From contig JAKAZS010000011.1 in the NCBI GenBank assembly GCA_021815785.1, forward strand, positions 1 through 46,798: DNA of 46,798 nucleotides, given 5' to 3'. The first letter of the stretch is position 1. Each line of letters begins with the position of its first letter. The notes under the pieces were generated by a model that saw nothing but the letters and a program-made list of their open reading frames with translations, ran no database searches and was not told the DNA's origin. The position numbers were made by a program, and so were the translations under genes. Below are positions 7,046-16,199 of the stretch, piece by piece. The DNA is from a bacterium (GTDB lineage: Bacteria; Cyanobacteriota; Vampirovibrionia; Obscuribacterales; JAKAZS01).

Positions 7046-9391
7046 ATGAAGAAAATTACTTTGAAATTATCAGTCTATGGCATAGTTCAAGGTGTTGGCT
7101 TTCGCCCTTATGTTTATACTTTGGCAAAAAAACTTAAACTTAATGGCTCTGTGCAAAATTGTCTAGATAAAGTTGAAATTGTGGTTTCTGGTGATAATAA
7201 CGTTATTGAACAGTTTAAGTCTGAATTAATTAATAATTTACCACCTATTGCCCAAATTAGTAATTTGAACATTGAAGTAATTGATAATAATAATTTTACT
7301 GAATTTAAAATTCTTGCAAGCTCTAATTTTATAAATCCAGGCAGTATACAAAACGCAGTTCTGCCAGCCGATCTAAAAATCTGTAAGGACTGTTTAGCCG
7401 AATTAATTGATCCAAAAAATTTTCGCTTTAATTATCCGTTTATCAATTGTACCAATTGTGGCCCAAGAATCTCAATAATTAAGGGTTTACCTTATGATCG
7501 CCAAAATACTTCAATGGTTGATTTTAAACTGTGTGCTGTTTGCTTAGCTGAATATGAGGATCCACTTAATCGGCGGTTTCATGCTCAACCAATTGCCTGT
7601 AAAAACTGTGGGCCGCAATTGATTTTTCAAGATGAAACCAATTTGTGCTTTGCTGATGAAGCTTTTAATATGGCTATTCAGGCTTTAAATAAGGGCAAAT
7701 TAATTGCCGTGAAAGGGTTAGGCGGATTTCATTTAAGCTGTGATGCTTTAAACCTTGAGGCAATTAATTATTTACGTAAAGTTAAACAGCGCCCAGTTAA
7801 ACCATTGGCTTTAATGATGTTGGATGTAAATATGGTATCACAATATTGTCATTTATCAAAGTATCAAGAAAAAATTCTAACTTCCTGCTATGCCCCTATT
7901 GTATTACTGGATAAAAAGGCAAATAATAATTTACCGGAGCTGATTGCACCTAATTTGGTTAATCTTGGGGTTATGCTGGCCTATACACCGTTGCATCATA
8001 TGTTAATCGCTAAATTAAATAGGCCAATTATTGCCACTAGCGCTAATTTAAGTGATGAACCTATTGTTATTGAAAATGAAGAAGCTAAAAGTCGGTTACA
8101 AAATATTACCAAGGTCTTTTTAATGCATAATCGTGATATTTTGCACCGTTATGATGATTCGGTCGTAAATACAGTTAATGATCAAATTCAGGTTATTAGA
8201 ATGGGTAGAGGTTTAGCACCTTATTTCCTTTCAACTGCTATTGAAAATAAATATAATATTTTAGCTCTAGGGGCTAATCAGAAAAATACGTTTTGTTTAT
8301 TAACTGGTCATAAAGCAATTTTAAGTCAACATATTGGTGATTTGGAAAATGTTGAAGCTCAAAAGAGCGAAGCAAAAACCATTGAATTTTATTTAAAATT
8401 ATTTAATTTTAAGCCCCATGCTATTGCTATTGATTTACATGAAAATTATTTATCCAGTAAGTTAGGACTAAAGTTAAGTAAGACTTTTAATATACCGCTT
8501 ATTAAAATTCAACATCATATGGCTCATATTGCTAGCACAATGGTTAGTCGTCAACTTAAGGAAGATGTGATTGGTGTTGCCTTTGATGGATCGGGTTGGG
8601 GTATTGATCATACTTTATGGGGTGGTGAATTTTTTGTGGGCAATTTGCATAATTTCACCAGAATAGCTTATTTTAAACCATTTCCTTTGCCAGGAGGTGC
8701 CTTAAGTATCAAACAGAATTGGCGTACTTTGTATGGTTTGATTTTAGTTAATGATTTGGAAACTAAATTAGATTTGGTAATTAATAATTTAATTAGTAAG
8801 TTTGGCCAGAAAACTCTTAATATTGTTAAAACACAGATTAAGCAAAAAATTAATACTCCTTATACATCTAGTTGTGGTAGATTGTTTGATGCCGTATCAG
8901 CTTTGTTGAACATTTGTCAGCAACAGCATTATGAGGGTCAAGCCCCAATTGAGCTTATGCAAAGAGCTAAAATTTATCTAAACAATAATTCGCCAACTGA
9001 GCCTAAGTTTTATAATTATTTTGCTGATAGTTTAGTTAGTAATTCTGAACTGGTTATCAATCCTTGTTCAATAATTCAAGCAATGGCCAATGAAATAAGT
9101 TTAGGAATGTCTGTAGATTATCTAGCTTATAAATTTCATTTAACTATAGCTAATATTGTTTTAAGTATTGTTCAAGAAGTTGCAAGTCGTAGTAGTATTA
9201 ATAAAGTTTGTTTAGGTGGCGGGGTATTTCAGAATGAGGTCTTATTGAATCTTTGTTGTCGGGTCTTGGAAAACGCTAGTTTTAAGGTTTATTATCCCAA
9301 TTCAATACCTTTGAATGATGCCGGAATTGCTTTAGGCCAGGCTGGTATGGCTAGTTATTTGTTGCGTAAACAGCTTAGCCAAGTTAAGTAA
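7046..9391 (+). CDS. hypF: carbamoyltransferase HypF ([NiFe]-hydrogenase maturation)
   Basis: Makes the carbamoyl group that HypE turns into the cyanide ligand of the hydrogenase active site. The 781 residues carry the full domain order: acylphosphatase-like (1-90, GIVQGVGFRPYVY), two zinc-finger pairs with CxxC at 113/116, 135/138, 163/166 and 185/188, a YrdC/Sua5-type domain (about 200-385, KGLGGFHLSCDA and KQRPVKPLAL), and a Kae1-like C-terminal domain with HHMAHIAS, GVAFDGSGWG and LGGGVFQN. Length and motifs are standard. First gene of the hyp cluster; hypC follows after 161 bases. Confidence 0.97.
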   Translation: MKKITLKLSVYGIVQGVGFRPYVYTLAKKLKLNGSVQNCLDKVEIVVSGDNNVIEQFKSELINNLPPIAQISNLNIEVIDNNNFTEFKILASSNFINPGSIQNAVLPADLKICKDCLAELIDPKNFRFNYPFINCTNCGPRISIIKGLPYDRQNTSMVDFKLCAVCLAEYEDPLNRRFHAQPIACKNCGPQLIFQDETNLCFADEAFNMAIQALNKGKLIAVKGLGGFHLSCDALNLEAINYLRKVKQRPVKPLALMMLDVNMVSQYCHLSKYQEKILTSCYAPIVLLDKKANNNLPELIAPNLVNLGVMLAYTPLHHMLIAKLNRPIIATSANLSDEPIVIENEEAKSRLQNITKVFLMHNRDILHRYDDSVVNTVNDQIQVIRMGRGLAPYFLSTAIENKYNILALGANQKNTFCLLTGHKAILSQHIGDLENVEAQKSEAKTIEFYLKLFNFKPHAIAIDLHENYLSSKLGLKLSKTFNIPLIKIQHHMAHIASTMVSRQLKEDVIGVAFDGSGWGIDHTLWGGEFFVGNLHNFTRIAYFKPFPLPGGALSIKQNWRTLYGLILVNDLETKLDLVINNLISKFGQKTLNIVKTQIKQKINTPYTSSCGRLFDAVSALLNICQQQHYEGQAPIELMQRAKIYLNNNSPTEPKFYNYFADSLVSNSELVINPCSIIQAMANEISLGMSVDYLAYKFHLTIANIVLSIVQEVASRSSINKVCLGGGVFQNEVLLNLCCRVLENASFKVYYPNSIPLNDAGIALGQAGMASYLLRKQLSQVK

Positions 9392-9396
9392 GATAA

Positions 9397-9509
9397 GGTT
9401 AGAAAACTGTGTCTAGTGATTATGTAGATTAAGTAAATATAGATAGCAAGATAAAGAGTAATAATAGGTTAAGTTAGAAATAGTTGTTTAGTGATTATGC
9501 CAGATTTAG
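9397..9509. repeat. imperfect direct repeat between hypF and hypC
   Basis: Two related stretches of about 30 bases, each containing GTTAGAAA and an exact TAGTGATTATG (9414-9424 and 9489-9499), lie 75 bases apart. No hairpin or promoter consensus stands out. They may be a decayed tandem duplication. Confidence 0.4.
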
Positions 9510-9552
9510 AGGTTTAGTTTTTTAGGTAAGGTAAATTTTACAGGGTTAAAAT

Positions 9553-9783
9553 ATGTGTCTAGCTATTCCAGGAATTATTGAAGAAATATATATGCAAGAT
9601 GACATAACTATGGCTAAAGTAAATTTTCAAGGAATAAAACGTTCGGTATGCTTGGCATATTTAACTGATATAAATATCGGCGACTATGTTTTAGTGCATG
9701 TAGGATTTGCACTTAAGAAATTATCCCATATTGATTTTATTAATGCTAATAAATTAATAAATGTAGATAGTGAATTAAACTAA
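9553..9783 (+). CDS. hypC: hydrogenase assembly chaperone HypC/HupF
   Basis: 76 residues. Works with HypD as the scaffold on which the Fe(CN)2CO unit is built, then carries it to the hydrogenase large subunit. The essential N-terminal MCLAIPG with Cys2 is present, followed by the family pattern GIKRSVCLAYL and GDYVLVHVGFALKKL. AGGG lies 7 bases before the ATG. It is 14 bases ahead of hypD, so the two are co-transcribed. Confidence 0.96.
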   Translation: MCLAIPGIIEEIYMQDDITMAKVNFQGIKRSVCLAYLTDINIGDYVLVHVGFALKKLSHIDFINANKLINVDSELN

Positions 9784-9797
9784 ATAAAGGAGTAATA

Positions 9798-10901
9798 ATG
9801 GAGGTCTTGCGCCCATTTCGTGATGAAATTAAAGCCAAGTCATTAATTGATAATATTAAGGCTTTAACGACTAAACCGGTTAATATTATGGAAGTCTGTG
9901 GTGGTCAAACCCATACTATTTTAAAATATGGAATTGAGGATTTATTGCCTGAAAATATCAAACTTTTACATGGACCAGGTTGTCCGGTTTGTGTAACTTC
10001 GTTAGAAGCAATTGACATGGCCATAAATATAAGCCTAAATAAAGATGTTATTTTCTGTACTTATGGTGATATGTTAAGAGTTCCTGGTAGTTCAATGGAT
10101 TTATTTAAGGCCAAAGCTTTAGGTGCTAATTTAAAAATTGTTTATTCACCCTTAGATGCATTAAAAGTTGCTTTAGCTAATCCTTGCAAAAATATTGTGT
10201 TTTTTGCAATTGGTTTTGAAACAACTGCTCCAGCTAATGCAATGCTTATCTTGCAAGCAAAAAAATTAAATTTAAAAAACTTCTTTGTGCTTTGTCATGA
10301 AGTATTAGTGCCACCAATAATCGCATCTTTGTTGGAGAGCAAAGAAAGCAATGTCCAGGCATTTCTTGGACCAGGACACGTTTGTTCGGTAATGGGACTT
10401 CATGAATACGAACACCTGGTTCATAATTACCAGTTACCCATCGTGGTAACTGGGTTTGAACCATTAGATATATTAGAAGGAATTTATGCCTGTGTTCAAC
10501 AATTAAATAATAATGGAGTAAGGCTTGAGAATCAATATACAAGAGCCGTTACCCAAGATGGCAATATACCTGCCCAACAGGCTATTAAGGATGTGTTTGA
10601 AGTCTGTGACCGAAAGTGGCGAGGTCTAGGTTTTATACCCAAAAGTGGTCTGAGTTTAAATTCTCAGTTTAAAGATTTTGATGCTACAATTAAGTTTAAA
10701 GTAGATAATTTAGATATTCAAGAATCTAAGGAATGTATTAGTGGTGAGATTTTGCGTGGGTTAAAAAAACCTTATGAATGTGAATTTTTTGGTACTAAAT
10801 GTACCCCACTTAACCCTCTTGGTGCTACGATGGTATCTAGTGAAGGTGCCTGTTCTGCTTATTATAAATATCGCCAGAGCAAATTAACAGCCAGTCCATA
10901 A
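9798..10901 (+). CDS. hypD: hydrogenase maturation protein HypD
   Basis: 367-residue Fe-S protein that, with HypC and HypE, assembles the cyanide-bearing iron centre. Family motifs: EVCGGQTHT (Cys34), HGPGCPVCVT (Cys62 and Cys65), TYGDMLRVPG and FAIGFETTAP. The four C-terminal cysteines of the [4Fe-4S] site are visible in ECISGEILRG, YECEFFGTKC and EGACSAYY. A strong AAAGGAG precedes the ATG. It sits between hypC and hypE with short gaps. Confidence 0.97.
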   Translation: MEVLRPFRDEIKAKSLIDNIKALTTKPVNIMEVCGGQTHTILKYGIEDLLPENIKLLHGPGCPVCVTSLEAIDMAINISLNKDVIFCTYGDMLRVPGSSMDLFKAKALGANLKIVYSPLDALKVALANPCKNIVFFAIGFETTAPANAMLILQAKKLNLKNFFVLCHEVLVPPIIASLLESKESNVQAFLGPGHVCSVMGLHEYEHLVHNYQLPIVVTGFEPLDILEGIYACVQQLNNNGVRLENQYTRAVTQDGNIPAQQAIKDVFEVCDRKWRGLGFIPKSGLSLNSQFKDFDATIKFKVDNLDIQESKECISGEILRGLKKPYECEFFGTKCTPLNPLGATMVSSEGACSAYYKYRQSKLTASP

Positions 10902-10923
10902 TAAAATTCAGGAGATTATAATA

Positions 10924-11973
10924 TTGTCTAGTGATGTATTTAACAGTTGTAATTTACCCATTAATGATCAAGCATGTATAAGCCTCGGGCATGGATCTGG
11001 TGGTAAATTAAGCAGTAATTTAATAAATGAATTTTTTTTGCCTTATCTAGGTAATGAGATTTTAAACGAATTAGAAGATGCTAGTGTCGTTACGCTTAAT
11101 CAAGATAATATAGCTGTATCTATTGATTCTTTCGTCGTTAATCCAATTTTTTTTCCAGGTGGTAATATTGGTTCGCTTTCGGTTCATGGTACTATTAATG
11201 ATTTAGCGGTAAGAGGTGCTAAACCCTTGTTTATAGCGGCCAGCTTTATTATGGAAGAAGGGTTCTTATTGGAAGATTTGACCAAGATTATTCAAGCAAT
11301 GCAATTGGCCTGTAGGCAAAATAATGTTAAACTAATTACGGCTGATACTAAAGTCGTTAACAAAGGTGACTGTGATAAGATATTTATCACAACTTCTGGT
11401 ATTGGACTGGTTACTGCTAACGATATTCCGTCAGTCAGTAAGGCTAAAGTTAATAATAATATTTTGGTTAGTGGTGATATTGGTCGCCATGGTATGGCAA
11501 TTATGGCAACCCGTGAAGAATTTGAACTTGAATCAACAATTGAAAGTGATTCGGCTAGCCTTTATTCTTTGATAAATTTAATTTTAGCTAGCGATATTCA
11601 GGTAAATTGTTTGAGAGATATTACTCGAGGTGGCTTAGCTACAGTGCTTAATGAAATTGCCATGGCTTCTGGTATTGGTATTGTTATTGATGAAAGCCAA
11701 ATACCGATTCAAACTAATGTAGCCGCTTTAGGTGAAATTCTAGGTATTGATCCATTGTACATTGCTTGTGAAGGTAGATTCGTTGCTGTAGTTGATGAAA
11801 TAAGAGCGCAAGATTTATTAGCTATAATGCACTCTCATCCGTTAGGAACAAATGCAGCGATTATAGGTAAAGTGGTTGATGACCCTGATAATAATGTTAT
11901 TGCTAAAACTATCATTGGTGGCAGCCGTCTTGTCGATACTTTGTTATTTGATGAATTACCACGAATTTGTTGA
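10924..11973 (+). CDS. hypE: carbamoyl dehydratase HypE (hydrogenase maturation)
   Basis: Takes the carbamoyl group from HypF on its C-terminal cysteine and dehydrates it to thiocyanate, giving the CN ligand. 349 residues, PurM/AIR-synthase fold: GHGSGGKLS near 23, SIDSFVVNP, GTINDLAVRGA, TADTKVV and TRGGLATVLNEIA. It ends in the diagnostic PRIC with the terminal Cys349. Translation starts at TTG, supported by AGGAG 8-9 bases upstream and no competing ATG. Last gene of the cluster; hypA, hypB and hydrogenase subunits are not in this window. Confidence 0.96.
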   Translation: MSSDVFNSCNLPINDQACISLGHGSGGKLSSNLINEFFLPYLGNEILNELEDASVVTLNQDNIAVSIDSFVVNPIFFPGGNIGSLSVHGTINDLAVRGAKPLFIAASFIMEEGFLLEDLTKIIQAMQLACRQNNVKLITADTKVVNKGDCDKIFITTSGIGLVTANDIPSVSKAKVNNNILVSGDIGRHGMAIMATREEFELESTIESDSASLYSLINLILASDIQVNCLRDITRGGLATVLNEIAMASGIGIVIDESQIPIQTNVAALGEILGIDPLYIACEGRFVAVVDEIRAQDLLAIMHSHPLGTNAAIIGKVVDDPDNNVIAKTIIGGSRLVDTLLFDELPRIC

Positions 11974-11980
11974 AGCATTA

Positions 11981-12241
11981 TTAATGCAACATTTCGGTTA
12001 AAGGATAAATTTTAAATCGAGCAATATTATAAATTGGCATTAAGGCTAGTATTCTTTCTAATTCTTCATGACTGCCTATATGTAAAATGATAATGCCACC
12101 ATGGCCACCAACAATATGATAGCGCTTTTCAAGCTTATGAGTTTTTCTTAAATCTTCAATATAATCAGGCATTTTTAAAACAGCTTCCATTGCCTGACTA
12201 CTAACGGATTTAATTTTCCATTTAATTAAGTAAAGTTGCAT
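11981..12241 (-). CDS. muconolactone Delta-isomerase-like small protein
   Basis: 86 residues with the ferredoxin-like pattern of the muconolactone isomerase family: MQLYLIKWKI at the start, HIVGGHGGIIILHIGSHEEL in the middle and ALMPIYNIARFKIYPLTEM at the end. No other aromatic-degradation gene lies nearby, so an isomerase role is doubtful. It follows the SQR-like gene by 35 bases with AGGAAG before its ATG, so it probably serves that enzyme. It converges on hypE, leaving 7 bases between the two stops. Confidence 0.7.
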   Translation of the reverse strand: MQLYLIKWKIKSVSSQAMEAVLKMPDYIEDLRKTHKLEKRYHIVGGHGGIIILHIGSHEELERILALMPIYNIARFKIYPLTEMLH

Positions 12242-12276
12242 TTTCTTAACTTCCTAGTTTTATGATATTTAATAAA

Positions 12277-13476
12277 TTAAACAATACCATGTTTGTGTGT
12301 AGTGAGAAAATATTTTTCAAAGGCCAACTTAGCATAATGCGCTTCTGGTCCAGGAATTAGCCATGCGTGTTGACGTGGCTCGAGGAAATGATCACTAGTC
12401 ATAATTATCCCATTATTCCCTGCATCCATAATACATTTAGCATCGATTTCACCAGGTTTTTTTGCTTTAAGGGGTTTGTTTTCGATACAGGCAATAACGT
12501 TGTGGGCAACAACTTTAGCCATTTCTTCAGATAAATATCCAGTTTTAGGAACCGCACAAGGTACTTTGGTCATTTGCGGAGCTGGTAGGCTAATGGCAAC
12601 CCCGCAGGCAAAGACATTGTTATAGTTTAGTGTTTGATAGTAGTCATTAATTTTAACAAAGCCATTGTTGTCAACTATATCGGTAAGTGCGCGCACTGGA
12701 TCAACGCCTAGATATGCTGGCGTAAGCATGGCATAGCTAAATGGTATTATGCGCCCATCGATAAGTTCAATTTTATTAGCCGTAATTTCTTTATATTCTG
12801 CATCACATTCTAGTTTAATATGAGCTTGTTTAAACATAAATTCACACATTTGTCTGGCCATACCAAATCCACCCAGACCTAGATGGGCTACATATGGTTC
12901 AGCCGTTACAAATGTTACCGGAGCTACTTTGTCAATTTTGTGTTTTTTTAATTGATAAACGATATTAAATAAAAATTCATAGGCTGCGCCAAAACAGGAT
13001 GCTCCTTGAACAGCTCCAATTACTACTGGTCCAGGATTTTGCACAAATTTATCAAAGGCTTTGCCTGCTTCGACAGCATCATCAAAGGAAAAAATGGATT
13101 GGGCAAAACCTAATTTAGGGTTTAATCCGGCAATGGCATCATAATTTAATTTAGCGCCAGTAGCTATTATCAAATAATCAAAAGTTTCACAAGTATTATC
13201 ATTACTTAAAACTGTTCTGTTTTCTAAATCGATACGGATAACCTCGGCCTGTTTGAAATTAACCCCTTTACTAGTAAATACTGGTTCTAATTCAAAGGAA
13301 ATATCTTTTTTATTTCTTAGCCCAAAAGGCACCCAAATCAGTGAAGGATTAAAGATAAACTCATTACGCTTGTCAATAACTAAAATATTAACAGCATTTT
13401 TTAAATGTTGCTTAATTTCAATCGCTGCAGTCATACCGGCAAAACTACCACCTATTACAATGACGTTTTTAGACAT
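12277..13476 (-). CDS. sulfide:quinone oxidoreductase-like FAD flavoprotein
   Basis: 399 residues. N-terminal FAD-binding GGSFAGMTAA (9-18), then NPSLIWVPFG, ATGAKL (105-110) and C-terminal FACGVAISLPAPQMTKVPCA, VPKTGYLSEEMA. Cys161 in QGASCFGAAYEF and Cys307 in KVPCAVPKTGY match positions where SQR family members carry redox-active cysteines. This family oxidises sulfide or related sulfur species and passes electrons to the membrane quinone pool, consistent with the menG gene in the window. The exact substrate cannot be fixed from sequence. GAGGTG lies 6 bases before the ATG. It is co-transcribed with the isomerase-like gene. Confidence 0.8.
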   Translation of the reverse strand: MSKNVIVIGGSFAGMTAAIEIKQHLKNAVNILVIDKRNEFIFNPSLIWVPFGLRNKKDISFELEPVFTSKGVNFKQAEVIRIDLENRTVLSNDNTCETFDYLIIATGAKLNYDAIAGLNPKLGFAQSIFSFDDAVEAGKAFDKFVQNPGPVVIGAVQGASCFGAAYEFLFNIVYQLKKHKIDKVAPVTFVTAEPYVAHLGLGGFGMARQMCEFMFKQAHIKLECDAEYKEITANKIELIDGRIIPFSYAMLTPAYLGVDPVRALTDIVDNNGFVKINDYYQTLNYNNVFACGVAISLPAPQMTKVPCAVPKTGYLSEEMAKVVAHNVIACIENKPLKAKKPGEIDAKCIMDAGNNGIIMTSDHFLEPRQHAWLIPGPEAHYAKLAFEKYFLTTHKHGIV

Positions 13477-13615
13477 ATCAACACCTCTTTATATTAACTA
13501 TTTTATAGAGTTTAATTCATTATAAGCCGTTAAAGATAATTTTTCATCATCCTTTAGCCTTATTCTTTATGTTAAAAAGTGTTTGGTTTAAACAGTTTAT
13601 TTTTTCGATTTTAGT

Positions 13616-14200
13616 TTAATGGCTGGTTTCAGGCTGAGCTCCTGGTTGGCCAGCAGGTTTAGTTGGTGTTGGGCCTATAACTGCCTTATAACTAATGTTT
13701 TTGGCAATTTCTTTAGCTTTATTGCCGGCTTGTTTAGATTCTTGAAAATTTCCTGCTTCTTTATAGACGTTACTTAAAATAAACCATGGTGTTGGATCAT
13801 CGGGATTAATGGAAGTAGCTTTTTTAGCAGCCTTAATTGCATCATCGTATTTTTGACTATCACAGTAAATTTGAGTAATTTGATACCATGGTTCAATATA
13901 GTCAGGATTAAGGCTGGTTGCTTTGCTAAGATCTTTAAGTTTTTCAATTTTGTCAGTAGTGAGCATACCATACTGATACCAAAATTGAGCATCATAAGGA
14001 TAAATAGTAATAGCTTTATTGATTAAATCAATGGCTTTATTCTTATCTAAATTACATTTTAAGCTTTCATTATAAAGGGATAAAGCTTTTTGAAAATTTT
14101 CTTCTTTGCCTTTACCGGGGAATTCTCCTTCTTGATAGGCATATACTGGTATGTTAGCCAAAAACATGGTTGCCAAAGCTAAAGCCAAACGCATTAACAT
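13616..14200 (-). CDS. exported TPR protein
   Basis: 194 residues from the chosen ATG at 14200, which has AGGAG 7 bases upstream and starts 10 bases after the glmS stop; an in-frame ATG at 14257 inside glmS has no such support. A signal peptide (LALALATMFLANIPVYA) is followed by about three TPR units (KAIDLINKAITIYPYDAQFW, KATSLNPDYIEPWYQI, KKATSINPDDPTPWF) and a Pro/Gly-rich tail. Probably a periplasmic or secreted scaffold; partner unknown. The glmS link suggests co-transcription rather than a shared pathway. Confidence 0.8.
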   Translation of the reverse strand: MLMRLALALATMFLANIPVYAYQEGEFPGKGKEENFQKALSLYNESLKCNLDKNKAIDLINKAITIYPYDAQFWYQYGMLTTDKIEKLKDLSKATSLNPDYIEPWYQITQIYCDSQKYDDAIKAAKKATSINPDDPTPWFILSNVYKEAGNFQESKQAGNKAKEIAKNISYKAVIGPTPTKPAGQPGAQPETSH

Positions 14201-14210
14201 TGTTTTACTC

Positions 14211-16100
14211 CTATTCAACTGTAACAGATTTAGCCAGATTGCGTGGTTGATCAACATCTTTACCTAGGTAATCAGAGATGAAGTATGAAAATAACTGTAA
14301 AGGAATAACTGCCAGGATTGGACTTAATAACTCATCAACTGGTGGTACTTCAAGCACAGTATCAAAATATTTATGCGCTTTCTCGTCATCACTACAGGCT
14401 ACAGCTATCATCTGAGCATTTCTGGCTCTGGCTTCTTGAGCATTGGACAGAGTTTTGTCATAAACACTGCCTGGCATTAAAATAGTAACAACTGGTACTA
14501 GTGAATCTAAAACAGCAATAGGCCCATGCTTAAGTTCACCAGCTGCATAACCAGATGCATGAATATAACTTAATTCTTTTAACTTTAAGGCACCTTCTAA
14601 AGCAGTTGGATAATTAATGCCTCGACCAATAAATACCATATCTTGTGCATCGGCATATTTAATGGAAGCCTCTTTGATATATGTTTCATTAGCCAAAACA
14701 GTTTCAACTAAGGCCGGTAAGCTGTGTAATTCCAGTTTTAAATTATTTATATAGCTAGTGGTAAGGCTACCCCTTTCCTCGGCTAAATAAAGAGCAAATA
14801 ATAAGAAGCTTACAACTTGAGCAATATAGGTTTTTGTTGCTGCTACGGAAACTTCTACACCGCATTCAGTTATAATTAGATTGCTGGAAATTCTTGATAA
14901 ATGTGAGTCAGCTCGGTTTGTTATACCTAGGGTATAAGCACCTTTGCGCTTTGCTTCAGATAAAGCCGCAATTGTATCAGCAGTTTCACCAGATTGACTT
15001 ACAGCAATGACCAATGATTTTTCATTGACTAAAAGATTGCGACCCCGAACCTCTGAGGCTATTTCCACATTGACTGGTACGTTGCATAATTGTTCAAGGT
15101 AATATTTGCCGATCATGCCAGCATGGTAGGCTGTGCCACAGGCAATTATTAAAATATTTTCAATCCCCATGATATCATTTTTAGATAAGTGAACGCCAGC
15201 TGATTTCTCCTGAGTATGAGCATTGGTTAATGGTTCATTATTTTGATTAAAATTAATTTTAGCATTTGGGTGCACCATGTATTTGCCAATGGTTTGTCTT
15301 AAAATTGTGGGTTGTTCATGGATTTCTTTTAGTAAAAAATGCTTGTAACCATCTTTATTGATTAAATATGGATCACTGTCTACGGTTATAAATTCACGCA
15401 TTGTTTCATGGCCATTGAAATCATATAGACGAACCTGATTTTGAGTAATTTCAGCAATTTCACTTTGTTCTAATCGTAAAATTTTATTGGTATATTGGCG
15501 CACAGCTACGATATCACTGGCAAGGTAGAATTCATTGTCGCCTTGACCTAGCGTTAAGGAATAATGATGATTAACTGCAAAAATGGTATCTTTTTGATAA
15601 GAGCTGATAATCCCTAAGGCATAACTTCCTACCAGTTTTTTGACCGAATTGGTAATGGCCTTTAATATTGAATTGGTTTTTTTATATTCTTTGGTTAACA
15701 AATGTACAATTACTTCAGTATCTGTATCAGAATTAAATTTATAACCTTCTGACTCTAGCTCTTCTTTCAGCATTGCGTAGTTTTCAATAATACCATTGTG
15801 AACAATAGCTATACTGCTATCGGCATTTAAGTGAGGATGGGCATTAAGATCATTTGGAACACCATGAGTTGCCCATCGGGTATGCCCAATACCACTAAAG
15901 GCTAGGCTTGACTGACGATCTGCTGTTAAAAGCTTTTCCAGATTCTCTAATTTACCGGCTGATTTAGTTACATTAAGTTTGCCATTATTTATATAGGCAA
16001 TACCCGCTGAATCATAACCACGATATTCAAGACATTTTAAGCCCGAAAGCAAAATTGATGCAACGCCTGAAGACCCCATATAACCGACAATACCACACAT
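14211..16100 (-). CDS. glmS: glutamine--fructose-6-phosphate aminotransferase
   Basis: Makes glucosamine-6-phosphate from fructose-6-phosphate and glutamine, the entry to peptidoglycan and lipid A sugars. 629 residues: N-terminal glutaminase domain with catalytic Cys2 (MCGIVGY), YRGYDSAG (26-33) and HTRWATHG (73-80), then two SIS sugar-isomerase domains with ACGTAYHAG (320-328), SQSGET (369-374), the GELKHGP loop (521-527) and the conserved end NLAKSVTVE. GGAGAAAG precedes the ATG. The start region is duplicated upstream (see repeat). I see no glmS ribozyme. Confidence 0.97.
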   Translation of the reverse strand: MCGIVGYMGSSGVASILLSGLKCLEYRGYDSAGIAYINNGKLNVTKSAGKLENLEKLLTADRQSSLAFSGIGHTRWATHGVPNDLNAHPHLNADSSIAIVHNGIIENYAMLKEELESEGYKFNSDTDTEVIVHLLTKEYKKTNSILKAITNSVKKLVGSYALGIISSYQKDTIFAVNHHYSLTLGQGDNEFYLASDIVAVRQYTNKILRLEQSEIAEITQNQVRLYDFNGHETMREFITVDSDPYLINKDGYKHFLLKEIHEQPTILRQTIGKYMVHPNAKINFNQNNEPLTNAHTQEKSAGVHLSKNDIMGIENILIIACGTAYHAGMIGKYYLEQLCNVPVNVEIASEVRGRNLLVNEKSLVIAVSQSGETADTIAALSEAKRKGAYTLGITNRADSHLSRISSNLIITECGVEVSVAATKTYIAQVVSFLLFALYLAEERGSLTTSYINNLKLELHSLPALVETVLANETYIKEASIKYADAQDMVFIGRGINYPTALEGALKLKELSYIHASGYAAGELKHGPIAVLDSLVPVVTILMPGSVYDKTLSNAQEARARNAQMIAVACSDDEKAHKYFDTVLEVPPVDELLSPILAVIPLQLFSYFISDYLGKDVDQPRNLAKSVTVE

Positions 16101-16173
16101 AACACTTTCTCCTAAAACTTAAATAAAAGATATAACTGAACTTACAAAATTAGCCACACATAACACTTTCTCC
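16093..16173 (-). repeat. duplicated glmS translation start site (two 20-bp copies)
   Basis: An identical 20-base stretch occurs at 16093-16112 and 16154-16173, 61 bases apart. On the minus strand each copy contains GGAGAAAG, a short spacer and ATG TGT GG. The downstream copy is the real glmS start (Met-Cys-Gly). The upstream copy starts a mini-frame Met-Cys-Gly followed by TAA at 16150-16152. Flanking bases do not match, so only the initiation region is repeated. Confidence 0.85.
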
Positions 16174-16199
16174 CGGTTTTCACCTTTAGACAACCTTAA

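Noticed and set aside
11960-11995. Hairpin between the converging hypE and isomerase-like genes
   Set aside because: The GCAT/ATGC stem is only 4 bp before mismatches and lies within the coding ends, with no T-run.
14201-14257. Longer start for the exported TPR protein
   Set aside because: It would lie inside glmS and add a stretch before the signal peptide; the ATG at 14200 has an AGGAG at the right distance.
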